Notes: a model not told the origin generated them from the sequence alone. A stretch of DNA of 64,000 nucleotides from Mycobacterium marinum (GCF_003391395.1 NZ_CP024190.1:1860001-1924000), one strand, 5' to 3'. Shown: positions 17,437 through 26,288, numbered from the stretch's first letter. Numbers and translations are program-made.

Positions 17437-17612
17437 ATCCTTCCGCTACGCGGTAGCTCACGGGGTCCGGCCCGTCTGCATGAGCAGCGATCGAGTACAG
17501 GTGAGGGTAACGCGTGGCGGTGTACTCGTGGCGATTGCCCGACGTCCCTCGGGGTGGTCAGGCCTCGGGACGCTGTGCGTCGTGCATCGGCGTCACGCTA
17601 GGCTTTCCGCCC

Positions 17613-18350
17613 ATGACGACCATGTGGGGTGCGCCGCTTCATCGCCGCTGGCACGGGTCGCGGTTGCGGGACCCCCGCCAGGCCAAGTTCCTGACGCTGG
17701 CATCGCTGAAATGGGTGCTGGCCAACCGCGCGTACACGCCGTGGTACCTGGTGCGGTACTGGCGGCTGCTCAAGTTCAAACTCGCCAACCCGCACATCAT
17801 TACCCGGGGCATGGTCTTCCTCGGGAAGGGCGTGGAAATCCATGCGACACCTGAGCTGGCGCAGCTCGAGATTGGCCGCTGGGTGCACATCGGGGACAAG
17901 AACACCATTCGTGCCCACGAGGGATCGCTGCGCTTCGGCGACAAGGTGGTGCTGGGCCGCGACAACGTCATCAACTGCTACCTCGACATCGAGTTGGGGG
18001 ACTCGGCGTTGATGGCCGATTGGTGCTACGTCTGCGACTTCGATCACCGGATGGACGACATCAACGTCCCGATCAAAGACCAGGGGATCATCAAGTCGCC
18101 GGTGCGGATCGGGCCTGACACCTGGGTCGGTGTCAAAGTGACGGTGCTGCGTGGCACGTCGGTGGGGCGCGGTTGTGTGCTGGGCGCGCATGCGGTGGTC
18201 CGTGGTGACATCCCCGACTATTCGATCGCGGTGGGATCACCGGCCAAGGTGGTCAAGAACCGCCAGCTGTCCTGGGAGACCTCGGCGGCTCAGCGCGCGG
18301 AGCTGGCCGCGGCGCTGGCCGACATCGAGCGCAAGAAGGCGGCTCACTAG
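17613..18350 (+). CDS. Hexapeptide-repeat (left-handed beta-helix) acetyltransferase (Rv3034c-like)
   Basis: Acyltransferase of the LbH superfamily, 245 residues. Isoleucine-rich hexapeptide turns run from about residue 75 to 200 (VEIHATPELAQLEIGRWVHIGD, RFGDKVVLGRDNVINCYLDIE, PVRIGPDTWVGVKVTVLRG, VLGAHAVVRGDIPDYSIAVGSPAKVV). The end of that run is the classic coenzyme A-binding coil. The likely acceptor is a sugar or lipid-linked glycan, but this is not shown. ATG 17613 gives MTTMWGAPLH. In H37Rv the homologue sits near the methylglucose lipopolysaccharide genes, as here. Confidence 0.88.
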   Translation: MTTMWGAPLHRRWHGSRLRDPRQAKFLTLASLKWVLANRAYTPWYLVRYWRLLKFKLANPHIITRGMVFLGKGVEIHATPELAQLEIGRWVHIGDKNTIRAHEGSLRFGDKVVLGRDNVINCYLDIELGDSALMADWCYVCDFDHRMDDINVPIKDQGIIKSPVRIGPDTWVGVKVTVLRGTSVGRGCVLGAHAVVRGDIPDYSIAVGSPAKVVKNRQLSWETSAAQRAELAAALADIERKKAAH

Positions 18351-18370
18351 CCGGCGGTGCGCCTGGCGCC

Positions 18371-19150
18371 TCAGGCGGTGGCGAACAGCTGATTGTGTGC
18401 GATCCACTCGCTGATCCGAGCCATGGTGGCCGGTAGCACTCGCGCCGAGAACACGAGATGGTCGGAGCCGGGAATCTCGACGTAGGTGCCGTTGCGGTAC
18501 CGGCTGGCCGTTTGGCGTGCAATCGCGCTCCCCACGATGCGGTCGTACTCGCCGCCTAACACCAGAACCGGACCCGTGACCGCGGGGTAGTCGACGCGCG
18601 CGACCTTGGAGCGGTCCAGCCAGGGCAGGGCCAGCTCAAAGAACAACACGCGTCCGGATTCGCAGACCAGATCATCGAACATTTCGCGGGCCGCGCCGGC
18701 CGACTGGGCTCCGGCAATACCGGTCCGAAACCGGGGCCACGACGGGGGCGCTACTGGCTTGGTCCATGGCCGCGGCCGCAGCGCGTGCCGCATCGAAAGG
18801 CCCGCCGTTGTGCGGTTCAGACCAACGGGTCCGACCGGCGAGGGGCAGGCGGCGACCACGCCGATGTGGCGGGTTCGCGCTGCGACCAGCTGGACCAGCA
18901 GGCCGCCCAGGGAGTGTCCGACCAGCAGGGGCGCGGAGTCGAGCGAGGCCACCAGCTCGACCAGGTCATCGGCGTAGTCACGCAGGCTCAGCGTGGCAAT
19001 GCGGGCCGCGCCGTCGGGCAACGGCAATTCGTGATGGCGCAACGTCGGAGTGTGGACCGTGAAGCCGTGGTGTTCGAAAGCGGACCGGGCGTCGGCCAGC
19101 TGCCTGCCGCGGCTCCATGCGCCATGAATCAGGACGACATGTTTGCGCAC
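18371..19150 (-). CDS. Alpha/beta hydrolase
   Basis: Serine hydrolase of 259 residues. Oxyanion-hole HG motif: VVLIHGAWSRG. Nucleophile elbow: LLVGHSLGGLLVQL (Ser in GHSLG). Acid: GGEYDRIVG. Catalytic His: GSDHLVFSARV. No lid or targeting signal is obvious. GTG 19150 is chosen because VRKHVVLIHG begins the fold directly; a longer frame upstream to 19267 overlaps the neighbouring gene and looks non-coding. The substrate is unknown; ester or lactone hydrolysis is likely. Confidence 0.85.
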   Translation of the reverse strand: MRKHVVLIHGAWSRGRQLADARSAFEHHGFTVHTPTLRHHELPLPDGAARIATLSLRDYADDLVELVASLDSAPLLVGHSLGGLLVQLVAARTRHIGVVAACPSPVGPVGLNRTTAGLSMRHALRPRPWTKPVAPPSWPRFRTGIAGAQSAGAAREMFDDLVCESGRVLFFELALPWLDRSKVARVDYPAVTGPVLVLGGEYDRIVGSAIARQTASRYRNGTYVEIPGSDHLVFSARVLPATMARISEWIAHNQLFATA

Positions 19151-19226
19151 TCCTGCAGTATTGCCGTCGCGGTCATCGTGCTGCGCGATTATCGGGCGTC
19201 TCGCGCGGCCTGCGGCTGGCGCGGTC

Positions 19227-19772
19227 CTACTCGGGGTGGTCGTCGACCTTGAAGTCGAACCGGACATCGCCGGCGTCGATGCTGGTCACGGTCACATTGA
19301 CGCCATAGGTCTTGCTGCCGTCGATGAGCTGACACCGCAGTGTCGCGCCCACCACGCCCTTGAGGTTGTCGGGGCAGCTCACCGAGTCGGGTCGTTGGCC
19401 CACCTTCTGATACAGCTTGTTGCTGATGATGTGTGCGACCTTGTCCTTGTCGACGGTCTCCACCATGTCGAACTTGACGTCTTTGCCGTCGACGCTGGTC
19501 ACGGTGACGTTGACGTTGTATGTGGAGTCTTTGACCTTCATTTCGCAGTTGAGCTGAGCCCCGACCTTGGCCGGGAGATCTCCCGGGCAGGTCACCGACT
19601 CGGGCTTGTTGCCGGAAGCGTCGGTCATCTTGGCCTTGATCTGCTCGGCCACATCGCTTTTGCTCACCGAATGCGATCCGGTTCCGATCGAACAGGAACA
19701 GGCGCCGGCGCTGGCCATCAGGCCCACCGCGGCGCCTGAGACCAGAAACGTCCGCACGATCGAATGAGCCAT
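19227..19772 (-). CDS. Exported protein with two DUF4333 domains (Rv3033-like)
   Basis: Small exported protein of 181 residues. The N-terminus MAHSIVRTFLVSGAAVGLMASAGACS looks like a signal peptide with a relaxed lipobox cysteine. Two tandem DUF4333 repeats follow. Each has an ESVTCPGDL or DSVSCPDNL start, a GAQLNCEM or GATLRCQL cysteine partner and a VNVTVTSVDGKDVKFD or VNVTVTSIDAGDVRFD end. ATG 19772 has ggaggcgat upstream. In H37Rv the positional equivalent is Rv3033 of nearly the same length. Function unknown. Confidence 0.88.
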   Translation of the reverse strand: MAHSIVRTFLVSGAAVGLMASAGACSCSIGTGSHSVSKSDVAEQIKAKMTDASGNKPESVTCPGDLPAKVGAQLNCEMKVKDSTYNVNVTVTSVDGKDVKFDMVETVDKDKVAHIISNKLYQKVGQRPDSVSCPDNLKGVVGATLRCQLIDGSKTYGVNVTVTSIDAGDVRFDFKVDDHPE

Positions 19773-19898
19773 ATCGCCTCCCTGGCGTCGACAACTGGGA
19801 ATCGGCTGATAATTACATGTCAAACAGCTCCGGAAAGGCGAATCAGCCAAACACCAAGCAAACGCTACTGTTTGGCAAAGAGATCCGGCGCCCGCAGG

Positions 19899-21242
19899 TC
19901 AGCCGATGTCGTGATAGCGGCGCAACGCCTCGGCGCGCTCGGTGCCGTGATCCACGATCGGCGCCGGATATGTTGACGGGCATGGGCCGCCGCGCCGCTG
20001 AATCCGATGCACGTTGTCGACATCGCGCAGTTCGGGGACCCAACGTCGAATGTAATCGCCCGCAGGATCGAACTTTTCGGCTTGTGCGCTCGGATTGAAG
20101 ATCCGAAAGTACGGCGCGGCGTCGGTGCCGCATCCCGCCGACCACTGCCAGCCGTGCTGATTGCTGGCCAGGTCACCGTCGGTGAGTTGGTCAAGGAACC
20201 AGGCGGCCCCCCATTGCCAGGGCAGGTGCAGGTCTTTGACCAGGAAGGATGCGGCGATCATCCGGACCCGGTTGTGCATGAACCCGGTTTCGCGCAACTG
20301 ACGCATCCCCGCATCGACCAATGGATATCCGGTTTCTCCGGCCTTCCAGCACTCGAAAAGGCGTCTGGCGTCGGCGTCGGTGTCGGTCACGATGCCGTCG
20401 AAGTTGCTGTTCCAGTTGTGCCAGGCGCTGGCCGGCCAGTGGTGCAGGACGGCGCCATAAAAGTCCCGGAACGCCAACTCACGTAGGTAACTACGCGCTC
20501 CCGTGCCGGTCAGGTCCATGCCCGCGACCATGGTCCGGGGATGGATGGTGCCGAACTTCAGGTGCGCCGACATCCGGCTGGTGCCCTCGATGTCCGGCCG
20601 GTCGCGGTCATGCTCATAGCGGTCCAGCTTGGCGGTGCGGAATGCTGTCCATTCCCGGATGGCCGCGGCCTCACCGGCGGCCAGGTCAAGCTCAGTGCCC
20701 GGATCGGGGATCTCGCACTGCTCGATGTCGGTCTGCGCCGGATCCAGCCAACACGCCGATCCGGGCCCCGTGCCAGCCGGTGCTCGCCATCGCGCGTCCT
20801 GCCATTTGTGGAAGAACGGTGTGAACACCTGGTAGGGGCTGCCATCGTTTTTGACGACTCGACCCGGTGAAACCAGATACGGCGAGCCCGTCGCTACCAG
20901 TGGCACGCGGCCCAGCCCCGCCGCAACCCGTTCGTCGCGACGCCGCCCAAACGGCGCGAAATCGCCGGTAACGTGCACCGATGATGCGTCGATTGCTTTG
21001 GCTATCAGCGGAATCCGCTGCTCGGGCCGACCGCGTGTCACCAGTAGGCGGCCCTGCAGTGCATCGTTGAGTTGGCGAAGTGAGTCGCCGAGGAACTGGA
21101 GGCGGCGCAGGCCTGCGGAAGCTTCCAGGCGCGGGTCGACCACGAAGCAGGCGAGCACTTCCTCGCTATCGGCGGCAGCGGCCAGTGCCGGATGATCGCC
21201 AAGCCGCAGATCGCGGCGAAACCACAACAGCGCCCTTGTCAT
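19899..21242 (-). CDS. phr: Deoxyribodipyrimidine photolyase (CPD photolyase)
   Basis: Light-dependent repair of UV cyclobutane pyrimidine dimers, 447 residues. The N-terminal antenna domain begins MTRALLWFRRDLRLGDHPAL. The FAD domain shows GTSRMSAHLKFGTIHPR, RELAFRDFYGAVL, GYPLVDAGMRQLRETGFMHNR and WQWSAGCGTDAAPYFRIFNP, all typical class I photolyase motifs. ATG 21242 follows the tspO-like stop by 8 bases on the same strand, so it is the last gene of an MMPL-TspO-photolyase operon. M. tuberculosis, as far as I recall, has no photolyase, so this belongs to the accessory part. Confidence 0.95.
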   Translation of the reverse strand: MTRALLWFRRDLRLGDHPALAAAADSEEVLACFVVDPRLEASAGLRRLQFLGDSLRQLNDALQGRLLVTRGRPEQRIPLIAKAIDASSVHVTGDFAPFGRRRDERVAAGLGRVPLVATGSPYLVSPGRVVKNDGSPYQVFTPFFHKWQDARWRAPAGTGPGSACWLDPAQTDIEQCEIPDPGTELDLAAGEAAAIREWTAFRTAKLDRYEHDRDRPDIEGTSRMSAHLKFGTIHPRTMVAGMDLTGTGARSYLRELAFRDFYGAVLHHWPASAWHNWNSNFDGIVTDTDADARRLFECWKAGETGYPLVDAGMRQLRETGFMHNRVRMIAASFLVKDLHLPWQWGAAWFLDQLTDGDLASNQHGWQWSAGCGTDAAPYFRIFNPSAQAEKFDPAGDYIRRWVPELRDVDNVHRIQRRGGPCPSTYPAPIVDHGTERAEALRRYHDIG

Positions 21243-21250
21243 TGGGTGGT

Positions 21251-21730
21251 TCAGCGGTTGAGTCGCCAGACGTGGGTGGCCAGCACGGTGGCGAACGCGC
21301 ACCACACGGCGTAGGGGAGCATCGCCAGCCCGGCGCGCCGATCGGCGTCGGCGGTTCGCCGCACCAGGTCGGCGCTGCTGGTCGCCAGGACCGCGGCACC
21401 GAGCGCTGACGCTCCCAGCCGGTGGAACCGGAAGAACAGCCAACTCCACCCGGCGTTGAGTACCAAGTTGATGCTCAACGCGCCGATGTAGCGGCGTGCC
21501 TTGTCGCGCTGGCCAGTTGCGTTCAACCGGTCGATGGCCACTGCCGAACTGGCGGCGATATCGCCGTAGAGCGCGGTCCACACCATGGGGAAGGCGACCG
21601 AAGGTGGCTGGTAGGACGGTTTGCGCAGTCGCGCGTACCAGTCTGAGGTTCGTGGCGGGCTGGCAATGCTTCCGCTGCCGGCCGCCGCGGTCACCGCAAG
21701 TGCGGTGCCGGCCAGTGTCGATTTGTTCAT
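21251..21730 (-). CDS. TspO/MBR-family membrane protein
   Basis: Five-helix tryptophan-rich sensory protein of the TspO/translocator family, 159 residues. Family signatures are seen: DWYARLRKPSYQPPSVAFPMVWTALYGDIA and INLVLNAGWSWLFFRFHRLG. TspO proteins bind porphyrins and are linked to oxidative and light stress (family knowledge). ATG 21730 overlaps the stop of the MMPL gene by four bases (ATGA). The combination with photolyase suggests a light- or tetrapyrrole-stress role (inference). Confidence 0.9.
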   Translation of the reverse strand: MNKSTLAGTALAVTAAAGSGSIASPPRTSDWYARLRKPSYQPPSVAFPMVWTALYGDIAASSAVAIDRLNATGQRDKARRYIGALSINLVLNAGWSWLFFRFHRLGASALGAAVLATSSADLVRRTADADRRAGLAMLPYAVWCAFATVLATHVWRLNR

Positions 21731-23841
21731 TCTGATCCTCCGTCCGCGTGCGAATACGCTAAATCAGGTTGGTGAGCAGTGGTTTTGGGATCACTGGGCC
21801 ACCAGATGCGATCGCCGATCAAGGTGAACAGCGCCGGAATTACCAGGGTACGTACGACGAAGGTGTCCAACAGAATTCCCAGGCCGACGATGATGCCCAA
21901 CTGGGTCAGCACGATCAGGGGCAGCACAGCGAGCACGCAGAAGACGGCGGCCAGAACGATTCCCGCGCTGGTGATGACCCCGCCGGTGGCGGACACCGCC
22001 CGGACCATCCCGGCGCGCGCGCCATTTCGTGCCGACTCCTCACGGGCTCGGGTGACCAGGAATATCGTGTAGTCCACCCCGAGGGCGGCCAGGAACAGGA
22101 ACGCGAACAGTGGGGTGCTGTTGTCCAGGGCGGGAAAGCCGAATACGTGGATGCTGGCCCAGCCGCCGAGTCCCAACGCGGCCAGCGCGCCGAGAATGGT
22201 GGCGGCCAGCAGGATCAGCGGAGCCAACGCGGAGCGCAGCAGCGCGTAGAGCACCACCAAGATGACGGCAAGGATGGCCGGAATCAGCAGGGCACGGTCG
22301 TGTTCGGCCGCGTCGCGTACGTCAAGTGCCTGCGCATCCGGCCCGCCGACCAACGCGGAGGGGGACGCTTGGCTGGCCGAATGTCGAAGCGCTGCAATCG
22401 TTGTGAACGCCCGTTCGGAGGATGGTGGGGCGTCGATCACCACCGACCACTTGGTCAGTCCGGCCCCGAACTTGCCGGAGCGGCCCGACTCGGTAACCGA
22501 GACCACGCCCGGTGTTGCGCTAATGGCTTGCCGCACTTGCGTCGCCTGCGCCGAGGGGGCTACCACCAGTGTGGGGTTAACCAGGCCGGCGGGGAAGTGT
22601 TGGGCCACGATGTCGTAGCCGGAAACCGAATCAGCTTTGACCCGGAACTGCTCGGTCTGAGACAGCCCGATGCGGGTGCCGAGTAGCCCGGTAGCCAACC
22701 CGATCAACAGGGCGACGGTGACCAGGGCGACCGGAGCGGGTCGGCGAGCCACCCGTTGGGCGACCGCATGCCAAAAGCCGGAATCGAGCGCCGTGGTGTC
22801 CTCGGCGCGGGGAATGAAGGGCCAGAACAGTCTTCGCCCACACAGCGCCAGCAGCGGTGGCAGCACCACTAGCACCGATACCGCCGCGACGACCAGCCCG
22901 CACGCCGCCAGGGCGCCCAGGCTGCGGGTGCTGGGGGTTGCCGCGAAGACCAGCGTGAGCAGCGCCAGCACCACGGTGGCATTGCTGGCGGCGATCGCCG
23001 GTCCGGCCATGCGCACCGCCCGGGCCAGCGCGTCGCGGTGATCGCGGTGAACCGGAAGTTCCTGCCGGTATCGAGAAATCAGCAGCAGCGCGTAGTTGGT
23101 CCCGGCGCCGAAGACCAGCACACTGGTGATCCCCGAGGTGGATCCGTCGAAGTTCAGCCCGGTGAGGGCGGCGACCGCGGTCCCGACTGTGGTCGCGACC
23201 CGATCGGCGAAGGCGATCACCAGCAATGGCAGCAGCCATAGCACCGGCGAGCGGTAGGTGAGGATGAGCAGCAGCGCTACCACCGATGCCGTCACCGCCA
23301 GCAGGGTGATGTTGGCGTTGGTGAATGCATTGGCGATGTCGGCGCCGAAGGCCGGTCCTCCGGTGACATGGGCGTCCAGGTCCGCCGGCAGTCCCTGGTG
23401 CGCCGCCTCGCGCAACGCCTTGACAGCGTCGTTGAGGGCCAGGCCCGACAGGTTCGCGCTGATGGGCACCACCGAGATTGCCGCTTTTGTGTCGGCCGAG
23501 ATCAACGGTGCTGCCGGTCGCGGGTTCGCGCCGGGGTGTGCCGCGGCCTGCATGCGCTGTGCCGCCTGTTGTGCCGCGCGGCGATCGGCGGCGTCCAGCG
23601 TGGTCCCGTCCGAGCGGGTGACGACCAGAATCAGTGGGGCCCGGTCGCCGCCGGGGAAGCGGCCCAGCTCGGATTCGACTTTCGCCGACTCCGCGTCGGC
23701 GGGTACCGACTGCGGTGCTTGCCCGGCCGTGGAGTTTCCTCCTACCAACACCATGAACACCGTGGCCAGTGCGACGACACCCACCGAGATCAGCCACGAC
23801 CTCTTGGCCGCTAGTGCCGCCACAAGTCTGTCCCAAACCAC
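21727..23841 (-). CDS. MMPL-family RND transporter (YdfJ-like)
   Basis: Twelve-helix RND-type exporter, 704 residues, shorter than the 960-residue MmpL lipid exporters. N-terminal helix, then a periplasmic loop (residues about 35-165), five helices (TLLAVTASVVALLLILTY onward), a second loop and the C-terminal set with the GVDYTIFLVTRAREE proton-relay segment. Both halves carry the MMPL domain. Start GTG 23841. First gene of the operon with tspO and phr. A 15-base motif upstream (23852-23866) is shared with the marR promoter region, so MarR control is plausible. Substrate unknown: a small lipid or drug. Confidence 0.88.
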   Translation of the reverse strand: MVWDRLVAALAAKRSWLISVGVVALATVFMVLVGGNSTAGQAPQSVPADAESAKVESELGRFPGGDRAPLILVVTRSDGTTLDAADRRAAQQAAQRMQAAAHPGANPRPAAPLISADTKAAISVVPISANLSGLALNDAVKALREAAHQGLPADLDAHVTGGPAFGADIANAFTNANITLLAVTASVVALLLILTYRSPVLWLLPLLVIAFADRVATTVGTAVAALTGLNFDGSTSGITSVLVFGAGTNYALLLISRYRQELPVHRDHRDALARAVRMAGPAIAASNATVVLALLTLVFAATPSTRSLGALAACGLVVAAVSVLVVLPPLLALCGRRLFWPFIPRAEDTTALDSGFWHAVAQRVARRPAPVALVTVALLIGLATGLLGTRIGLSQTEQFRVKADSVSGYDIVAQHFPAGLVNPTLVVAPSAQATQVRQAISATPGVVSVTESGRSGKFGAGLTKWSVVIDAPPSSERAFTTIAALRHSASQASPSALVGGPDAQALDVRDAAEHDRALLIPAILAVILVVLYALLRSALAPLILLAATILGALAALGLGGWASIHVFGFPALDNSTPLFAFLFLAALGVDYTIFLVTRAREESARNGARAGMVRAVSATGGVITSAGIVLAAVFCVLAVLPLIVLTQLGIIVGLGILLDTFVVRTLVIPALFTLIGDRIWWPSDPKTTAHQPDLAYSHADGGSE

Positions 23842-23851
23842 GTGCGCAAGT

Positions 23852-23866
23852 ATTTCAGTTATTTAA
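23852..23866. promoter_or_regulatory. Candidate MarR operator upstream of the MMPL operon
   Basis: On the minus strand this reads ttaaataactgaaat and matches 13 of 15 bases of 25343-25357 upstream of marR. It lies just before the MMPL GTG, in an AT-rich stretch (23851-23881) that stands out from the GC-rich surroundings. The shared motif suggests one regulator for both sites; this is inference. Confidence 0.45.
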
Positions 23867-24055
23867 GTAATTTTCAATAAAGGGTGCACCCGGTGTGCTC
23901 CGCTGGTGCCGCACCAAATGCCAAAAGCTATGGGGAATAGCGTAATTCATGCAGATCGTCTGATCGCATGCCGGTCGGCGCCGGGTAGCGCCGCTCGAGG
24001 CGCCGGTGCTGACCGCCGGGTTTGGCCAGTAGTGTCGTCGGCTTAGCGGGCAGTC

Positions 24056-25264
24056 ATGCCTGGTAAGGGCATTCGGGCCGGCGAAGGGACTCCGTTGGGC
24101 ATCATCACCAGGGCGGCCACACCGCTAATCCTGGCCATCGCCTCGCTGTGCGCGCTGGTCGCCACCCCGGCGGTAGGGGCGCCCGATGCGCTGTCCGCGG
24201 CCGTGGACAGCGCGTTTCGACCGCTGCTGGTCCAGTACGACATACCCGGTATGGCCGTAGCGGTGACGGTCAACGGCCAACAGCGCTACTTCAACTATGG
24301 AGTTGCCGCCAAGCAAAGCGGTGCCCCCGTGACGGCGGACACCATCTTCGAGATCGGTTCGGTGAGCAAGACGTTCACCGCAACGCTGGCCTGCTACGCG
24401 CAGGAACTCGGCAGAATATCGCTGGCGGGGCACCCCTCCGCGTACATGCCGCAGCTCGCGGGCAGTGCCATCGACAAGGCCACCCTGCTGAACTTGGGTA
24501 CCTACACCGCCGGCGGACTGCCCCTGCAATTTCCGCCCGAGATCACCGACGACGCCCAGATGCAGGCCTACTTTCAGCAATGGACACCCGATGACGCCCC
24601 GGGCCAACAGCGGCGCTACTCCAACCCGAGCATCGGGCTGCTGGGCCACCTCACCGCGCTGGCGATGAACAGCGATTTCGCCGATCTGGTCCAAACCCGG
24701 GTCTTTCCCAAGCTGGGGCTGTCCCACAGCTTCATCCGGGTGCCGCAAGCCCAGATGGACGACTACGCGTGGGGGTACAACGCCAGCAACGAACCGGTTC
24801 GGGTGAACCCGGGGGTTTTTGCTGCCGAAGCCTACGGCGTCAAGGCATCTGCACCTGACATGCTGCGCTTTGTCGAGGCCAACATCTCACCCGAGGGCCT
24901 ACCGGTGTCGATGCGCCGTGCCGTGGAAGCAACCCACCTCGGATACTTCAATGTCACTGACATGGTCCAGGGGCTTGGCTGGGAGCAGTATTCCTACCCG
25001 GTCACCCTCGATCAGCTGCTGGCCGGCAACTCCAACACCATCGCCATGCAGCCAAACCCGGTTACCCCGGTCACCGGGGCACCCCCGTCCGGCCCGCGGC
25101 TGTTCAACAAGACCGGTTCCACCGACGGGTTCGGCGCCTATGCCGCGTTCGTGCCCGACAAACGGATCGGCATTGTGATGCTGGCGAACAAGAACTTCCC
25201 CAACGCCGCGCGCATCACGGCGGCCCATGCGGTGCTCGAAAAACTCGCGGCCGAGTCGCGATAA
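24056..25264 (+). CDS. Class C (AmpC-type) beta-lactamase
   Basis: Exported serine beta-lactamase of up to 402 residues, expected to hydrolyse cephalosporins in the cell envelope. All class C motifs are present and correctly spaced: SVSK at 102-105 (nucleophile Ser102), YSN at 188-190, and KTG at 352-354 in NKTGSTDGFG. AmpC-specific stretches such as LGTYTAGGLPLQFP, DDYAWGYN and VMLANKNFPN distinguish it from the broader PBP4/esterase group. The signal peptide core is LILAIASLCALVATPAVGA. An in-frame TTG at 24095 preceded by gaaggga is an alternative start. Mycobacterial BlaC is class A, so a true AmpC here points to acquisition. Confidence 0.93.
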   Translation: MPGKGIRAGEGTPLGIITRAATPLILAIASLCALVATPAVGAPDALSAAVDSAFRPLLVQYDIPGMAVAVTVNGQQRYFNYGVAAKQSGAPVTADTIFEIGSVSKTFTATLACYAQELGRISLAGHPSAYMPQLAGSAIDKATLLNLGTYTAGGLPLQFPPEITDDAQMQAYFQQWTPDDAPGQQRRYSNPSIGLLGHLTALAMNSDFADLVQTRVFPKLGLSHSFIRVPQAQMDDYAWGYNASNEPVRVNPGVFAAEAYGVKASAPDMLRFVEANISPEGLPVSMRRAVEATHLGYFNVTDMVQGLGWEQYSYPVTLDQLLAGNSNTIAMQPNPVTPVTGAPPSGPRLFNKTGSTDGFGAYAAFVPDKRIGIVMLANKNFPNAARITAAHAVLEKLAAESR

Positions 25265-25341
25265 ACCGGATCAACGGTCGAGCCCGCACCGGACTTCGCG
25301 AACCGGCGCCCGCCTCCGTCAGCTACTTCAACTGGTTAAAG

Positions 25342-25361
25342 ATTAATGAACTGAAATTAAT
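25342..25361. promoter_or_regulatory. Candidate MarR autoregulatory operator
   Basis: Two attaat hexamers (25342-25347 and 25356-25361) flank gaactgaa, a symmetric layout typical of MarR sites. The site overlaps the 15-base motif shared with the MMPL promoter. It sits about 15-30 bases before the marR start, where binding would block transcription. Confidence 0.45.
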
Positions 25362-25374
25362 TGCCGATGCGGAT

Positions 25375-25878
25375 ATGCTGCACATTGCCATGGATGCGGA
25401 TGAACAGGCCTGCAGCCGCCAGGGGCTCGAGTCGGCGATTTCGGCCGATCTGCGGGAGTTATCGACCGAATCCGATCAGATCGGCCACTTGTTTGCGGTG
25501 TCACACAGCGTGCGCCCCAACGATTTTCGGGCGCTGCTACACATCATGGTCGCCGAAACCGGCGGTCGGCCGCTGACCTCGGGTCAACTCGGGGAGCGGA
25601 TGGGTTTATCGGCCGCCGCGATTACCTATTTGGTGGGTCGGCTCATCGAATCCGGCCACATTCGCCGCGATAATCACCCCGACGACCGTCGCAAGGTCGT
25701 CCTGCGGTATTCCGAACCCGGCCTGGCGACCGCCCGGTCTTTCTTCACTCCGCTGGGAATGCACACCCATGCCGCGCTGGACGGCGTTCCCGACCCGGAT
25801 CTGGTGGCGGCGCATCGAGTCTTTACCGCCCTTATCGCCGCGATGCGCCTGTTTCGGACCGATCTGAGCTCGCCGTAG
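25375..25878 (+). CDS. MarR-family transcriptional regulator
   Basis: Winged-helix regulator of 167 residues. The DNA-binding part is visible: RPNDFRALLHIMV, LTSGQLGERMGLSAAAITYLVGRLIESGHI (helix-turn-helix) and the wing RRDNHPDDRRKVVLRYSEPG, which carries the MarR DxR signature. Start ATG 25375; ATG 25390 (MDADEQACS) is also possible. The operator-like motif upstream is shared with the divergent MMPL-TspO-phr operon. That operon plus the AmpC gene between them are the likely targets. The ligand is unknown. Confidence 0.9.
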   Translation: MLHIAMDADEQACSRQGLESAISADLRELSTESDQIGHLFAVSHSVRPNDFRALLHIMVAETGGRPLTSGQLGERMGLSAAAITYLVGRLIESGHIRRDNHPDDRRKVVLRYSEPGLATARSFFTPLGMHTHAALDGVPDPDLVAAHRVFTALIAAMRLFRTDLSSP

Positions 25879-25880
25879 CG

Positions 25881-26288
25881 CTAGGGCGCGCTCTGGCCGA
25901 TCTTCTTCAGGGCGGCCACAAGGCCCGCGGGATCGGCGACGGTCACGGTCAGTGCCGAGTGATCCCGCAAACCCAACACCCGGTGGATCCGCGGCTCGAA
26001 GTGGACACACGCCCCGGCCTGCGCATTGGTGCCAAAGGTAAGACCGTCGTCGACCATCGACAGTCGCGGGCCTACCGCGGTCCACCATCGGTATGGCCCG
26101 GTGACGTGGGAGTCGGTCACGCTCGACAGTGGCGCTTCGGCATGAAAGGGCCCATAGCGGGCCACGAAACGGCCGTCGTCGGTCAGCGTGACGCCTTGGC
26201 GGCCCGGCCACCGGAACGGGAGCCACATGGGGGCCAGGCGGGCGTCGTAGCGGTAGGGAAAGTACTCGCCCCGGTCTTGCGGCGTCAT
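25881..26288 (-). CDS. Conserved hypothetical protein (135 aa)
   Basis: Soluble protein of 135 residues with no recognised domain. It reads as a beta-rich fold: MTPQDRGEYFPYRYDARLAPMW, GVTLTDDGRFVARYGPFH, VTGPYRWWTAVGPRLSMVDDGLTFGT, ending in VTVADPAGLVAALKKIGQSAP. The GVTLTDDGRFVARYGPFHAEAPLSSV segment and the late AALKKIG resemble PH-like domains, but this is a weak resemblance. No signal peptide or membrane helix. Ends 2 bases from the convergent marR stop. Confidence 0.75.
   Translation of the reverse strand: MTPQDRGEYFPYRYDARLAPMWLPFRWPGRQGVTLTDDGRFVARYGPFHAEAPLSSVTDSHVTGPYRWWTAVGPRLSMVDDGLTFGTNAQAGACVHFEPRIHRVLGLRDHSALTVTVADPAGLVAALKKIGQSAP

Noticed and set aside
22631..23836. Alternative frame on the minus strand inside the MMPL gene
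   Set aside because: Overlaps the same strand MMPL CDS in another phase; glycine/arginine-rich with no membrane helices.
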